From the NCBI GenBank assembly GCA_022775985.1, contig JALFIM010000029.1, positions 1-50,809 of the forward strand: DNA of 50,809 nucleotides, written 5' to 3'. Both the position numbers and the translations under genes were made by a program. How positions within the stretch are numbered: position 1 is the stretch's first letter; each line of letters opens with the position of its first letter. Shown in pieces: positions 10,579 through 20,226 of the stretch. The notes under the pieces were generated by a model, which worked only from the letters and a program-made list of their open reading frames with translations, was not told the origin of the DNA and made no database searches. The DNA is from Prevotella sp. (GTDB lineage: Bacteria; Bacteroidota; Bacteroidia; Bacteroidales; Bacteroidaceae).

Positions 10579-12429
10579 CTAAAGCGACACCACGAACGTG
10601 GTGATGCTCAGACCGGGCAGGTCGTAGGCTATGGTGTTGCCCCTCACGGTGTACCCTGTGGTCACCGCCATGTCCTCATCCTGCGATGTGCGCCATGCCT
10701 TCACTGCCTTCTGCTTGGCGGCGGTGCCCATCTTGGCAAACGCCTTGACGGCAGAGAGGTCTATGTTGTGGCGCGTGCTGCGGTTGAGAGGGTTCAGCAC
10801 CACCACCACACAGGTCTTTCCGTCACCGCTCACGGCGGCGAGCGTCTGCCGGCACGGCGTGTTGATTATGGTGTAGCCGTCGGTTATGAAGCGGCTGAAC
10901 TGCTGCCTTACGTAGTAGTTCTTCACGCGGTGGTACGTCTGCTTGGCGAAGTCGCCCTGCACCAGGCACCACTGGTCGTTGTGCTCCTCCACGTACTGCC
11001 AGTCTACCCATGCCTCCGGGCGCAGGTAGCGCATGTCGTCGATGAGTGTCTGAGCCAGCCTGAGATTGCCTGCAATGCCGTTTCCGCCACTGCCCACCTC
11101 ACTCATCCACAGCGGTATGTGCGCTTCTGTCGTAAGCTGCGACAGTTGCTCGCGGCTGTCGTTGTCGGCAATGTACGTGTGTGTGTTCCATTGGCCTACC
11201 ATTCCGAGCACGCCCTGGCTCTTGTAGTACTCGAATGCCTCCACCGACTGCCGCACGCTGGTCTCGTCGGAGGCCGATATCACGGTGTTGAGGCCCGATG
11301 CCTTCAGCACGGGGTACAGCTTCTTGATGAACGCCACTTGCGACTCCTTGTCGAAGTGGCACCCCTCCTGGCTTCCGCCAGCGTACCAGTAGGCGGTCAT
11401 AGACTCGTTGAACGGCTCCAGTGTCTTGAACTCCACGCCGTAGGCATCCTTGTAGTGGCGGCATACGTCCACGAGATAGTGTGCGAACTCATCATAGTAC
11501 TCGGGCCTGAGGTTGTCCTTGCCGCCCGGCGTGTTGCCGCCGACGCATCCGCTGTAAGTCATGTACCACGGGCATGAGTTGCTGAATGCCTCGAACACGG
11601 CATCCGGCCGCCGCTCCTTTATCTTGAGCAGTATCTTGCGCTGTGCGTCGTCGCGGTACCAGTGATACACGTCGTTGGTGCTGTCCTTGAAGCCCTCCAT
11701 CTCGGCACGCAGCCCCTTGCCCTTGCCCATGTGGTGCGGCTCGCATCCACGGTTGTGCGGATCCTCACCGCCGCCTATGTTGTATCTGAAGAATCGGTAG
11801 TTCAGTCCATCGGGGCTCACCAGCCAGTCTACGAGCTGGTCTATGCGCTTCTCGTCCCACTTGCCGCACATGGCGGCCCACCAGCACAGCGATATGCCCC
11901 ATCCACGGAATTCCTGTGCCTTGTCGGCGAAGTCCAGACGGTATGTCCTTACGGGGTTTGGCAGTTGCTCGTCGGCCGACTTCAGCACCGCCCACAGGTG
12001 TCGGTCGTCGGCACCGTTCTTGTCGCCGTAGAGCTGTGCCCCATTGCCGAAGCTGTCGGTGCCGAGGCATTTGCCGTTCTTCTTGCAGCGCAGTCTCGTC
12101 ATGCCGTCGTCGGCTTTCTCTGCCTTGAAGAGCGCGGCATCGCCGCCGCCGGCCTTGCTGAATAGCATGGTGTAGCCGTCCTTGTCGCTCAGCGTGAGCC
12201 TGTCATTGCCGCACAGCAGCTCATAGTACCCGCCGCTTACGGCCTTGGCATACAGCCGCGCGGCCTTCTGCGGAGTGGTCAATACGGCCTTGCCGTCGGC
12301 ACTCGGACTGATGAGGTTGCCTTGACAGTTGGCGATGTAGACGTAGCCTTGTCTCATCTGCGCCGCCACGGAGAGTTGCGCCGCCAGCATGGCGACAATG
12401 AGCAGGGCCTTGGATAATAGTTGTCTCAT
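10579..12429 (-). CDS. Secreted GH30-family glycoside hydrolase (endo-beta-1,6-galactanase-like)
   Basis: A 616-residue exported enzyme with a clear signal peptide (MRQLLSKALLIVAMLAAQLSVAA). Residues about 25-160 form a ricin- or RICIN-like beta-trefoil-type region. The catalytic (beta/alpha)8 barrel begins at EFRGWGISLCWWA. The acid/base Glu is in KTLEPFNES and the nucleophile Glu in LWMSEVGSGG, as in clan A GH30 enzymes. A C-terminal beta domain ends in ITTFVV. The pattern GWG-SLCWWA with EPFNE resembles the endo-beta-1,6-galactanase branch, suggesting arabinogalactan side-chain degradation, but the exact linkage is inference. It is a lone gene with no SusC/SusD pair nearby. Confidence 0.88.
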   Translation of the reverse strand: MRQLLSKALLIVAMLAAQLSVAAQMRQGYVYIANCQGNLISPSADGKAVLTTPQKAARLYAKAVSGGYYELLCGNDRLTLSDKDGYTMLFSKAGGGDAALFKAEKADDGMTRLRCKKNGKCLGTDSFGNGAQLYGDKNGADDRHLWAVLKSADEQLPNPVRTYRLDFADKAQEFRGWGISLCWWAAMCGKWDEKRIDQLVDWLVSPDGLNYRFFRYNIGGGEDPHNRGCEPHHMGKGKGLRAEMEGFKDSTNDVYHWYRDDAQRKILLKIKERRPDAVFEAFSNSCPWYMTYSGCVGGNTPGGKDNLRPEYYDEFAHYLVDVCRHYKDAYGVEFKTLEPFNESMTAYWYAGGSQEGCHFDKESQVAFIKKLYPVLKASGLNTVISASDETSVRQSVEAFEYYKSQGVLGMVGQWNTHTYIADNDSREQLSQLTTEAHIPLWMSEVGSGGNGIAGNLRLAQTLIDDMRYLRPEAWVDWQYVEEHNDQWCLVQGDFAKQTYHRVKNYYVRQQFSRFITDGYTIINTPCRQTLAAVSGDGKTCVVVVLNPLNRSTRHNIDLSAVKAFAKMGTAAKQKAVKAWRTSQDEDMAVTTGYTVRGNTIAYDLPGLSITTFVVSL

Positions 12430-12823
12430 AATGGTTATGTTGATTTATAGTGTACGTGTATGTATGCTTGTGCAAAATTAGCGCAAATATCTGGAATACG
12501 CATGCCATAGCATCGTCTTTTTTCCTGCGCATGCCGCCACGGCTTGCGGCCTATATATCGTCATGCATTGTGCTGAAAGTGATAAAAGTTGATGTAAAAT
12601 AGGTTGTCTTGCGGATAAATGCAATAAAAAGCGACGGTATTGGTTGCAGACTGAAAGAAAAGTCGTAACTTTGCATTCCACAATCCCACGCATGCCGCCG
12701 TGGCCCGTGGCACAGGCGTGCATACGGTGTGCGCACATATATTATAATGTGTCTTGATGTGCCTGTGGCGGTAAGGCGTGGAGAGGTGATGACAGACTAT
12801 ATTTATTTAAAAACAACAGTATT
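12430..12823. other. Divergent intergenic region, GH30 and asd promoters
   Basis: No gene is seen in this 394-base gap. It holds two promoter-like elements facing outward: TAATTTTG on the minus strand (12473-12480) for the GH30 gene and TAACTTTG on the plus strand (12666-12673) for asd, with a TTG about 18 bases before the latter. A 16-base GC-rich motif, CGCATGCCGCC(AC/GT)GGC, occurs twice (near 12528 and 12689). The asd leader is about 145 bases. Confidence 0.55.
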
Positions 12824-13834
12824 ATGAAAGTAGCGATTGTAGGTGCGAGCGGAGCGGTAGGACAGGAGTTCCTGCGCATACTCGCTGAGAGAAATTTCCC
12901 GATTGATGACTTGGTGTTGTTCGGCTCCAAACGTTCGGCCGGACGAAAGTACACGTTCAAGGGGAAGGACTACGAGGTGAAGCTGCTTCAGCACAACGAC
13001 GACTTCAAGGGCATCGATGTGGCGTTTGTGTCGGCAGGTGGCGGCACGTCGAAGGAGTTTGCCGACACCATAACCAAGTATGGCACGGTGATGATAGACA
13101 ACTCGAGCGCGTTCCGCATGGATGCCGACGTGCCCCTGGTGGTGCCCGAGTGCAATGCCGAGGATGCACTCAACCGTCCGCGTGGCATCATCGCCAACCC
13201 CAACTGCACCACCATCATGATGGTGGTAGTGCTCAAGCCCCTTGAGCAGCTCAGCCACATACGCCGCATACACATAGCCAGCTACCAGAGCGCGAGCGGT
13301 GCCGGCGCAGCCGCCATGGACGAGCTGAAGCAGCAGTACGAGGAGCTCGTCAACGACAAGCCCGTCACCGTGAGCAAGTTCCCGCACCAGTTGGCCTACA
13401 ACGTGATACCGCAGATAGACGTGTTCACCGACAACGGCTACACCAAGGAGGAGATGAAGATGTTTAACGAGACACGCAAGATAATGCACAGCGACGTGAA
13501 GTGCTCCGCCATGTGCGTGCGTGTGTCGTCGCTGCGCTCCCACTCCGAGAGCGTGTGGATAGAGACCGAGCGTCCCATCAGCGTGGAGGAGGCCCAGAAA
13601 GCCATTGCAGCGGCTCCCGGCTGCACCCTGAAGGACGACCCCTCCAACCTCGTTTACCCTATGCCTCTGGAGACTGCCGGCAAGGACGACGTATATGTAG
13701 GCCGTGTGCGCAAGGATCTTGCCGACGACTGCGGACTGACGTTCTGGCTCTCTGGCGACCAGATACGCAAGGGCGCGGCCCTCAATGCCGTGCAGATAGC
13801 CGAGTACCTCGTGAAGGTAGGCGACTTGAAGTAG
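12824..13834 (+). CDS. asd: Aspartate-semialdehyde dehydrogenase
   Basis: Cytoplasmic NADP-dependent enzyme converting aspartyl-4-phosphate to aspartate-4-semialdehyde, the branch point to lysine/diaminopimelate, threonine and methionine. Length 336 residues is normal. Seen: the nucleotide-binding [14 protein letters not shown] (7-20), the SSAFRMD substrate loop, catalytic Cys128 in NPNCTT, Gln155 in SYQSASGAG, and His240 in [11 protein letters not shown]. The gene is monocistronic, with its own promoter and a very long terminator hairpin behind it. Confidence 0.96.
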   Translation: MKVAIVGASGAVGQEFLRILAERNFPIDDLVLFGSKRSAGRKYTFKGKDYEVKLLQHNDDFKGIDVAFVSAGGGTSKEFADTITKYGTVMIDNSSAFRMDADVPLVVPECNAEDALNRPRGIIANPNCTTIMMVVVLKPLEQLSHIRRIHIASYQSASGAGAAAMDELKQQYEELVNDKPVTVSKFPHQLAYNVIPQIDVFTDNGYTKEEMKMFNETRKIMHSDVKCSAMCVRVSSLRSHSESVWIETERPISVEEAQKAIAAAPGCTLKDDPSNLVYPMPLETAGKDDVYVGRVRKDLADDCGLTFWLSGDQIRKGAALNAVQIAEYLVKVGDLK

Positions 13835-13852
13835 TCTGAGCTCAGCTCACAC

Positions 13853-13937
13853 ACCATACGCACTAAGCCCTGCAAGCACGTGCCGATGACACAATAGCGG
13901 TCGTCGGCACGTGCTTGCAGGGCTTAGTGCGTATGGT
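13853..13937. terminator. Exceptionally long hairpin between convergent asd and cvfB-like genes
   Basis: A perfect 34-bp inverted repeat: 13853-13886 (starts ACCATACGCACTAAGCCCTG) with its exact complement at 13904-13937. Four more pairs, one of them G-U, extend it to 38 bp with a 9-base loop. It is far longer than an ordinary intrinsic terminator and lacks a U-tract, but its position between two stop codons fits bidirectional termination. Confidence 0.8.
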
Positions 13938-13971
13938 ATGGTACCTGTCACAGGTGCGGGGCGGCGCGGTG

Positions 13972-14817
13972 TCAGTCCTCGCCCACGAGCGTCAGCCCCT
14001 CGTCGGTGATGGCTATCAGGTGCCGCTTGTACAGGTCGCCCACGGCACGCTTGAACACCTTTTTGCTCACGTGGAACTCACGCTTTATGTCCTCGGCGTC
14101 GCTCTTGTCGCCATAGCGGCACACGCCGTCGTGCAGACGGATGTAGTCCATGAGCTCCTCGGCGAAGTCGAGGGTGTGGCGGCGGCCCGTGGGCTGGAGC
14201 ATGATGTCGAGCTTGCCGTCGGGTCTCACAGTGCCCACGTAGCCCGTGGTGCGGTCGCCTGTGTGTACGTACTTGAACACCTGGTCCTCATACACCAGTC
14301 CGCCGTAGGCGTTGTCTACTATCACCTTGAATCCGAGGTCGGTCTTTTGCCACACCAGCAGACTCACCTCGTCGCCGTGCTTCAGCGCGGGTATGTCGTG
14401 GCTGAGGTACCGCTCCACCTTGGCTGAGGCCACTATGCGGTAGCTCTCCTCATCGATGTGTACGTGTACTATGTAGCTGTGGCCTATCTCCATGCGCTTC
14501 TTCTGCTCGCGGAAGGGGCAGAAGAGGTCTTTCATGAGTCCCCATTTGAGGAAAGCCCCGTACTCGTTGACCCATGCCACCTCCAGATAGGCGAAGTCGC
14601 CCACCTTGGCCAGCGGCCGTTCGGTGGTGGCCACAGGCCGCTCCTCGTTGTCGAGATATATGAACACGTCGAGCTCATCGCCCGGCTTGGCCCCTTCGGG
14701 CACGTATCTCTGCGGCAGAAGTATCTCGCCCTCGTCGCCTCCGTCGAGGTAGAGGCCGAAGTCTACGCGCTTCACTACCGTCAGTTTGTTGTAGTCGCCT
14801 AATTTTATCCTGCTCAT
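13972..14817 (-). CDS. CvfB-like S1-domain RNA-binding protein
   Basis: A 281-residue protein matching the CvfB (conserved virulence factor B) family: repeated S1-type OB folds followed by a C-terminal winged helix. Seen: an N-terminal degenerate S1 repeat ([14 protein letters not shown] ... [12 protein letters not shown]), a second ([25 protein letters not shown]), a third near [14 protein letters not shown], and a C-terminal segment ([19 protein letters not shown]) typical of the winged helix. The family binds RNA; CvfB influences virulence gene expression in Staphylococcus, but its role here is unknown. Its ATG overlaps the stop of the upstream ABC ATPase by 4 bases (ATGA). Confidence 0.87.
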   Translation of the reverse strand: MSRIKLGDYNKLTVVKRVDFGLYLDGGDEGEILLPQRYVPEGAKPGDELDVFIYLDNEERPVATTERPLAKVGDFAYLEVAWVNEYGAFLKWGLMKDLFCPFREQKKRMEIGHSYIVHVHIDEESYRIVASAKVERYLSHDIPALKHGDEVSLLVWQKTDLGFKVIVDNAYGGLVYEDQVFKYVHTGDRTTGYVGTVRPDGKLDIMLQPTGRRHTLDFAEELMDYIRLHDGVCRYGDKSDAEDIKREFHVSKKVFKRAVGDLYKRHLIAITDEGLTLVGED

Positions 14818-15551
14818 ATCGTGGTGCTGTTATAGGTTGTCGTATCTGTGTCCTGACCGTCGTCCTGCGGTTGCGCAGTCTGTGGCTGCGCCGTGGTCTC
14901 GCCCACCACCATGCCGTCCTTGAGGTGAATGGTGCGGTCGGTGATGGCGGCGAGGGCATCGTCGTGCGTCACTATGACGAACGTCTGTCCCAGTTTGTCG
15001 CGCAGGTCGAAGAAGAGCTGGTGCAGCTCCGCCTTGTTCTTGGAGTCGAGACTGCCGCTCGGCTCGTCGGCCAGTATCACCGCGGGGCGGTTCATCAGTG
15101 CCCTGGCCACGGCCACGCGCTGCTTCTCGCCGCCCGACAGCTGTGCCGGCTTGTGCGACGCACGCTCCGACAGCCCCATGAAGCCGAGCAGCTCCATGGC
15201 CCGCTTGTGCGCCTCTGAGCGGCCGGTGCCCGCTATGAGCGCGGGAATCATCACGTTCTCGGCAGCCGTAAACTCCGGGAGCAACTGGTGAAACTGAAAC
15301 ACGAAGCCTATGCGCTCGTTGCGGAAGCGGCTTATCTGCCGCGAGTTGAGCGAGCCGGTGTCTACGCCGTCTATCACTACGGAGCCGCTGTCGGGCTTGT
15401 CGAGCGTGCCTATGATTTGCAGCAGGGTGGTCTTGCCGGCGCCGCTTGGCCCCACTATGCTCACCACCTCGCCCTTGTCTACGTGCAGGTCTATGCCCTT
15501 GAGCACCTGCAGCTGTCCGAAGCTCTTGGTTATGTTCTTGATGTCTATCAT
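14814..15551 (-). CDS. LolD/MacB-type ABC transporter ATP-binding protein
   Basis: ABC ATPase of 245 residues in the LolD/MacB/FtsE-like group, which drives lipoprotein release or efflux from the inner membrane. Seen: Walker [12 protein letters not shown] (residues 34-44), Q-loop region [12 protein letters not shown], signature [15 protein letters not shown], Walker [13 protein letters not shown], and switch His in VIVTHDD. The last 25 residues are a Gln/Thr/Asp-rich tail ([15 protein letters not shown]) not usual in LolD. No cognate permease is encoded nearby, so the membrane partner must be elsewhere. It is the middle gene of the antiporter-ATPase-CvfB operon. Confidence 0.9.
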   Translation of the reverse strand: MIDIKNITKSFGQLQVLKGIDLHVDKGEVVSIVGPSGAGKTTLLQIIGTLDKPDSGSVVIDGVDTGSLNSRQISRFRNERIGFVFQFHQLLPEFTAAENVMIPALIAGTGRSEAHKRAMELLGFMGLSERASHKPAQLSGGEKQRVAVARALMNRPAVILADEPSGSLDSKNKAELHQLFFDLRDKLGQTFVIVTHDDALAAITDRTIHLKDGMVVGETTAQPQTAQPQDDGQDTDTTTYNSTTI

Positions 15552-15556
15552 TGTCG

Positions 15557-17719
15557 TTACTGCTCTGTATCGTTGTTGTCTTTCCTATACCGTGCCGTCA
15601 GGCGGCCCGTCTGCCGCAGCACCCACTCACGCATTATGACGTATGCGCTGCGCTCCTCCTGGTGCTGTGGCTGCGCGAACGTCATCTCGTCCATCGGGTC
15701 GCCGTGCTGGTCGGGGAACACTATCAGGAGGTTCTTGCCCGAGAAGTGGTCGGTGATTTCCTCGGGCAGGTGCTCCAGCGCGTTCTTGTACGACACGGTG
15801 CCCTTGCGTGCGCCTATCACTATGAACAGGTGATCCTCGGCTATGGACGCGGCCAGGCGCGGCAGCTCGTTCCAGTGCGTCATCACGGCGTAGTCGGCAC
15901 GCACGGTGGGGTGCCGCATGGCTGTGAAGTCGCGTATCAGCGCCAGCGTGTCATCGCGTCCGTGGAAGGTGGTGCGGCACTCCAAGTTCTCGGCCAGCCT
16001 GCTGATGCGCTCAAGCCAGCGGTAGAAGCCCGGCTCAAACTGCGCCCTCGACGGCACCGCCACCTGTATGCGCCGTATGGTAGACAGCGGCTGCTTGAGG
16101 CGTGCCATCATTATCTGGCGGTTGAGGCCGTTGAACAGGCTCTGGTGAAACTCGCCCCAGAAGTTGGCCGACACCTCCTTGTGCATGTGCATGCCGATGA
16201 TTATCTCCGAGGCGCGAAACTCCTTGAAGGCGTGCTTTATGCCGTTGGCTATGTTGGCGGCCACCCTCACCTGCGTCTGCATGCGCACGTCGGCGGCGGC
16301 GGCATACTGCGTCACGTTGTCGAGGAGCCGCTGTCCGCGCTCCATGTTGGCGGCCATGTCGGCATCGTCGTACACCACCGACAGGCCCACGAGGCCGCGG
16401 TGCAGCTTGGGGTTGCGCATCATGATGGCCAGGCTCACGAGCCTGACGGCATACTCGGGGTACTTCATGGGTATGAGTATCTTCTCGTCGTCGTCGGCAG
16501 AGGCGGTGGGTATCTCCTGGTCGCGCAGCGTGATCTGCTGCGCGGCGTGCTCCGTCATGATGGTGGATATGACGCACGTGAAGAGTATCATCATCACCAC
16601 GCCGTTGAGCATCTCGTCGTCTACGAGGTACACGCCGGGCGAAGTCTCTATGCGCATGCCCACCATCACCATGGCTATGGCTCCCGCGGCGTGCGCCGAC
16701 GTGAGCCCGAACATCATGTTGCCCGACGACATGGGCATCCTGAACACCAGTGCCGACGCGTAGGCCGCCACCGCCTTGCCGGCCGTGCCGGCAAACACTA
16801 TGGCCGCCACCACCCATACTATGGCGCCGCCGTCGAACAGCAGCCGCACGTTGATGAGCATGCCCACGCCTATGAGGAAGTAGGGTATGAACAGCGCGTT
16901 GCCGATAAACTCTATGCGGTTCATCAGTGGCGACACGTGCGGTATGTAGCGGTTGAGTATGAGTCCTGAGAGAAACGCGCCGAATATGCCCTCAAGCCCT
17001 ATGGCGTCGCTCATGGCCGCGCTCATGAAGAGCATCGACATCACGAAGATAAACTGCATGACGGCATCGCTGTAGCGGCGCAGGAACCACCTTGTGAGCC
17101 TCGGCACCAGCATGGTGAGCACCACGCAGTAGGCGGCGAACTTAGCGGCGAACACCAGCCAGAACCCTATGCCGCCGTTGCCGTTGTGCGACGCCACCAC
17201 GGCGGCGAGCGTCATGAGCGATATGAGCAGCGATATCATTGACGCGCCCACGCTCAGCGCCACGCTGGGCTTGCGCTGGAGGCCGTAGCGGCTCACTATG
17301 GGGTAGGCTATGAGCGTGTTGGAGGCCATGATGCACCCGAGCAGAAGCGACGCGAGGTGTGAGTAGCCCAGCGTGCATACTCCCAACGCGTAGGTCATAA
17401 TGAAGGGCGCGGCGAACGTCAGCAGACCGAACACACCGAAGCGCGTCTTGTTGTTGCGCACGTCCTCTACGTCCATCTCGAGGGCCGCGAGAAACATGAT
17501 GTAGTACAGGCCCACCTTGCCGAAGAGCTCGAACGAGCCGTCGCGCACGAGTATGTTCAGTCCATACCGTCCTACGGCCACTCCCGCCAGCACCATGCCT
17601 ATGATGTGCGGTATGCGCAGCTTGCCCATGATGATGGGCGCTGACAGGATGATCAGCAGCACCACGAGGAATATCAGCGTAGGGTCGGTGATGGGGAAGT
17701 ATTGTGCTATGTCGGGCAT
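15557..17719 (-). CDS. CPA2-type cation/proton antiporter with C-terminal universal-stress domain
   Basis: A 720-residue inner-membrane protein. The N-terminal 400 residues hold about 12 transmembrane helices of the Na+/H+ exchanger (CPA2) fold, beginning [20 protein letters not shown], with [14 protein letters not shown] in the region where CPA2 proteins have conserved acidic residues. The rest is soluble and UspA-like. The frame extends upstream to 17827, but the ATG at 17719 (MPDIAQYFP) is preferred: the promoter element TAAGTTTG sits at 17738-17745, so the longer start would not be transcribed. The C-terminal domain may sense nucleotide or stress. First gene of a three-gene operon, 5 bases before the ABC ATPase. 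Ion specificity unknown. Confidence 0.9.
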   Translation of the reverse strand: MPDIAQYFPITDPTLIFLVVLLIILSAPIIMGKLRIPHIIGMVLAGVAVGRYGLNILVRDGSFELFGKVGLYYIMFLAALEMDVEDVRNNKTRFGVFGLLTFAAPFIMTYALGVCTLGYSHLASLLLGCIMASNTLIAYPIVSRYGLQRKPSVALSVGASMISLLISLMTLAAVVASHNGNGGIGFWLVFAAKFAAYCVVLTMLVPRLTRWFLRRYSDAVMQFIFVMSMLFMSAAMSDAIGLEGIFGAFLSGLILNRYIPHVSPLMNRIEFIGNALFIPYFLIGVGMLINVRLLFDGGAIVWVVAAIVFAGTAGKAVAAYASALVFRMPMSSGNMMFGLTSAHAAGAIAMVMVGMRIETSPGVYLVDDEMLNGVVMMILFTCVISTIMTEHAAQQITLRDQEIPTASADDDEKILIPMKYPEYAVRLVSLAIMMRNPKLHRGLVGLSVVYDDADMAANMERGQRLLDNVTQYAAAADVRMQTQVRVAANIANGIKHAFKEFRASEIIIGMHMHKEVSANFWGEFHQSLFNGLNRQIMMARLKQPLSTIRRIQVAVPSRAQFEPGFYRWLERISRLAENLECRTTFHGRDDTLALIRDFTAMRHPTVRADYAVMTHWNELPRLAASIAEDHLFIVIGARKGTVSYKNALEHLPEEITDHFSGKNLLIVFPDQHGDPMDEMTFAQPQHQEERSAYVIMREWVLRQTGRLTARYRKDNNDTEQ

Positions 17720-17737
17720 ACTTGCGGTTTTTGTGTG

Positions 17738-17773
17738 CAAACTTACACATTTTTTTCGTATCTGACGAGCAAA
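17738..17773 (-). promoter_or_regulatory. Promoter of the antiporter operon
   Basis: On the minus strand, TTTG (17770-17773), 24 bases, then TAAGTTTG (17738-17745), 18 bases before the ATG at 17719. The spacing is longer than the usual 19-21, but the -7 match is good and it settles the start codon. Confidence 0.6.
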
Positions 17774-18074
17774 GGCGTGACATAATGACCCACAGGCGGC
17801 GTGTTTTCTCGTTTTTCGTGCCGCCATGCTCCGTCAGCGCCGTGCAGCGCCACCGCCGTAGGGGCAGCACGTATGTCCTGCGGCTGTGCGGCAGCATACG
17901 TGCCGCACAGCCATGCCACACTCTCCGCCACGGCTGCACGCGTGTATGTCCGCTATATAATATAAGGTGTGTATTGGCAGGGTGGTGCGTGCCGCGACTT
18001 GTTTCTGTTCTTTGTATGTAATGTATTGGTACTTAGTGTATTATGTCAATGAGTGTCACAACGTAAAATACCGC

Positions 18075-18162
18075 CTTGCGAAATGGCCCATTTCGCCTTG
18101 TAAAACGGCCCATTTCGCACTGCAAAACGGCCCATATCGCAGTGCGAAACGGCCCATTTCGC
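18075..18162. repeat. Palindromic 22-bp tandem array, copy 1 of 3
   Basis: Four contiguous 22-bp units (18075, 18097, 18119, 18141). Each is a near-palindrome of the form GCGAAATGGCCCATTTCGC plus three spacer bases; units differ mainly at GAAAT/AAAAC in the left arm. The array is bounded by an outer inverted repeat (GCCTTGCGAAATGG / CCATTTCGCAAGGTGGC), so the whole could fold into one long stem. Related arrays lie at 28667-28754 and 41258-41345. Confidence 0.92.
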
Positions 18163-18183
18163 AAGGTGGCATGATTTGGCAAA

Positions 18184-18292
18184 GTTGGAAAAGCGGCAAA
18201 GATGTTACTAAAACAGGTTGGAAAAGTGGCGGAAATACCCTTGAAACAGGTTGGAAAAGTGACGAAAATGGCCTTGAAACCGGTTGGAAAAG
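18184..18292. repeat. 33-bp tandem repeat
   Basis: GTTGGAAAAG recurs at 18184, 18217, 18250 and 18283, exactly 33 bases apart; the middle units match over most of the period. It directly follows the 22-bp palindromic array. Because 33 is a multiple of three, a short plus-strand frame (18171-18311) reads as 11-residue repeats containing TGWKSG; I do not call it a gene. Confidence 0.85.
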
Positions 18293-18500
18293 TGGCATGG
18301 CAGCGATTTGATGATAATCATTACTGTCGTTAACTGGCAGATATACAGGTGTTTGTGATGTCGATTCTGCTGCGTCTGGCCTTTAGGCGAAAGGGCGTTT
18401 CGCTTATATTATACATACAGACGTTTAAAATAATGAAATGTGTCTTTTGGAATGATAGGGCTGGCAGATATCTCTTTCGTGTCGGCATTTTGCGTGATGC

Positions 18501-18540
18501 AATAACATTTAACTCAATAAAAATAACATTTAACTCAATA
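18501..18540. repeat. 19-bp direct repeat upstream of the glyS promoter
   Basis: AATAACATTTAACTCAATA occurs at 18501-18519 and again at 18522-18540 (period 21), ending 27 bases before the -7 element of glyS. The position fits a paired activator or repressor site, though no function is known. Confidence 0.75.
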
Positions 18541-18684
18541 GAAGTGAGAAAATAAGGCAAAAAACTGTAACTTTGCAACTTAAACGTATATTGCACATAC
18601 AATATATATAATATAGGGCCTGGCCGCCATAGGCGCGACAGGGCTGACAACGACAGTAAAGGACAAAACATAACAATTATAAAA

Positions 18685-20226
18685 ATGGCACAGGAAGACG
18701 TTTTTAAGAAAATCGTGAGCCACTGCAAGGAGTACGGATTCGTGTTCCCCAGCAGCGAGCTGTACGACGGACTGGGAGCCGTGTACGACTACGGACAGAA
18801 CGGTGTAGAACTGAAAAACAACATCAAGGAGTACTGGTGGAAGAGCATGGTGCTGCTGCACGAGAACATCGTGGGCATAGACTCCGCCATCTTCATGCAC
18901 CCCACTATTTGGAAGGCCAGCGGACATGTTGACGCTTTCAACGACCCGCTCATAGACAACCGCGACTCGAAGAAGCGCTACCGTGCCGACGTGCTCATTG
19001 AAGACCAGATAGCCAAGTACGACGAGAAGATAGCCAAGGAAGTGGCCAAGGCCAAGAAACGCTTCGGCGACTCGTTTGATGAGGCCAAGTTCATTGAGAC
19101 CAACGCCCGCGTGCAGGAGCACAAGCAGAAGCGTGATGCCCTGCACCAGCGTTACACCGAGGCCATGCAGGGCCCCGACCTCGACGCTCTGAAGCAGATA
19201 ATCATTGATGAGGAGATAGTAGACCCCATCAGCGGCACGAAGAACTGGACTGACGTGCGCCAGTTCAACCTCATGTTCTCTACCGAGATGGGTTCGGCCA
19301 GCGATGCCACAAGCAAGATATACCTGCGCCCCGAGACGGCACAGGGCATCTTCGTCAACTACCTCAACGTGCAGAAGACGGGACGCATGAAGATACCTTT
19401 CGGCATAGCACAGATAGGAAAGGCATTCCGCAACGAGATAGTGGCACGCCAGTTTATCTTCCGTATGCGCGAGTTCGAGCAGATGGAGATGCAGTTCTTC
19501 GTGAAGCCCGGCACTGAGATGGAGTGGTTCCAGAAATGGAAGGAGACACGTATGAAGTGGCACCAGGCCCTGGGCTTCGGTGCAGAGAACTACCGTTTCC
19601 ACGACCACGAGAAGCTGGCGTTCTACGCCAATGCCGCCACCGACATCGAGTTCAAGATGCCGTTCGGCTTCAAGGAGGTGGAGGGCATACACAGCCGCAC
19701 CGACTACGACCTCACTCAGCACGAGAAGTTCTCAGGCAAGAGCATCAAGTACTTTGACCCGCAGGAGAACAAGAGCTACACTCCGTACGACATAGAGACC
19801 AGTATCGGTGTGGACCGCATGTTCCTCAGCGTGATGTGCCACTCCTACTGTGAGGAGAAACTGGAGAACGGCGAGACCCGCGTGGTGCTCAAGTTGCCCG
19901 CTCCTCTGGCCCCCGTCAAACTGGCAGTGCTGCCGCTCCTCAAGAAGGACGGACTGCCCGAGAAGGCCCGCGAGATAGTCAACGACTTGAAGTTCCACTT
20001 CAATACACACTACGACGAGAAGGACACCATCGGCAAGCGTTACCGCCGTCAGGATGCCATCGGTACTCCCTACTGCGTGACCGTAGACCACGACACGCTC
20101 AAGGACAACTGCGTGACGCTGCGCTTCCGCGACACCATGGAGCAGGAGCGTGTGAGCATAGACCAGCTCCGCGCTATCATCGAGGATAAGGTGAGCATCT
20201 CAAGTCTGTTGAAAAAACTGCAGTAA
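18685..20226 (+). CDS. glyS: Glycyl-tRNA synthetase (class II, single-chain)
   Basis: Homodimeric alpha2-type glycine-tRNA ligase, 513 residues, charging tRNA-Gly in the cytoplasm. Seen: the N-terminal KKIVSHCKEYGFVFPSSE segment, the motif 2 region FRNEIVARQFIFRMREFEQMEMQFF in two parts (around 252-275), motif 3 SIGVDRMFL, and a C-terminal anticodon-binding domain starting LAPVKLAVLPLLKK. The promoter TAACTTTG lies about 110 bases upstream. The FKBP lipoprotein starts on the base after the stop, so the two are one operon. Confidence 0.96.
   Translation: MAQEDVFKKIVSHCKEYGFVFPSSELYDGLGAVYDYGQNGVELKNNIKEYWWKSMVLLHENIVGIDSAIFMHPTIWKASGHVDAFNDPLIDNRDSKKRYRADVLIEDQIAKYDEKIAKEVAKAKKRFGDSFDEAKFIETNARVQEHKQKRDALHQRYTEAMQGPDLDALKQIIIDEEIVDPISGTKNWTDVRQFNLMFSTEMGSASDATSKIYLRPETAQGIFVNYLNVQKTGRMKIPFGIAQIGKAFRNEIVARQFIFRMREFEQMEMQFFVKPGTEMEWFQKWKETRMKWHQALGFGAENYRFHDHEKLAFYANAATDIEFKMPFGFKEVEGIHSRTDYDLTQHEKFSGKSIKYFDPQENKSYTPYDIETSIGVDRMFLSVMCHSYCEEKLENGETRVVLKLPAPLAPVKLAVLPLLKKDGLPEKAREIVNDLKFHFNTHYDEKDTIGKRYRRQDAIGTPYCVTVDHDTLKDNCVTLRFRDTMEQERVSIDQLRAIIEDKVSISSLLKKLQ

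Larger units (their letters stand above)
17774..18684. other. Repeat-rich intergenic region before glyS
   Basis: About 900 bases without a convincing gene. From left to right: ordinary sequence with plus- and minus-strand shadow frames; the 22-bp palindromic array (18075-18162); a 33-bp array (18184-18292); a short hairpin GCCTTTAGGC near 18379; a 19-base direct repeat (18501-18519 and 18522-18540); and the glyS -7 element TAACTTTG at 18568-18575. Confidence 0.7.

Noticed and set aside
10498..11577. 359-codon plus-strand frame opposite the GH30 gene
   Set aside because: Starts inside the terminator hairpin and is composed of His/Val/Leu runs, with no motif.
15551..16969. 472-codon plus-strand open frame opposite the antiporter gene
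   Set aside because: His/Val/Leu-rich low-complexity translation with no recognisable motif, exactly antisense to a well-supported gene; a by-product of GC-rich codon use.
17967..18311. 114-codon frame through both repeat arrays
   Set aside because: Its N-terminal half is not protein-like and the palindromic array gives different frames; only the 33-bp part was kept as a finding.
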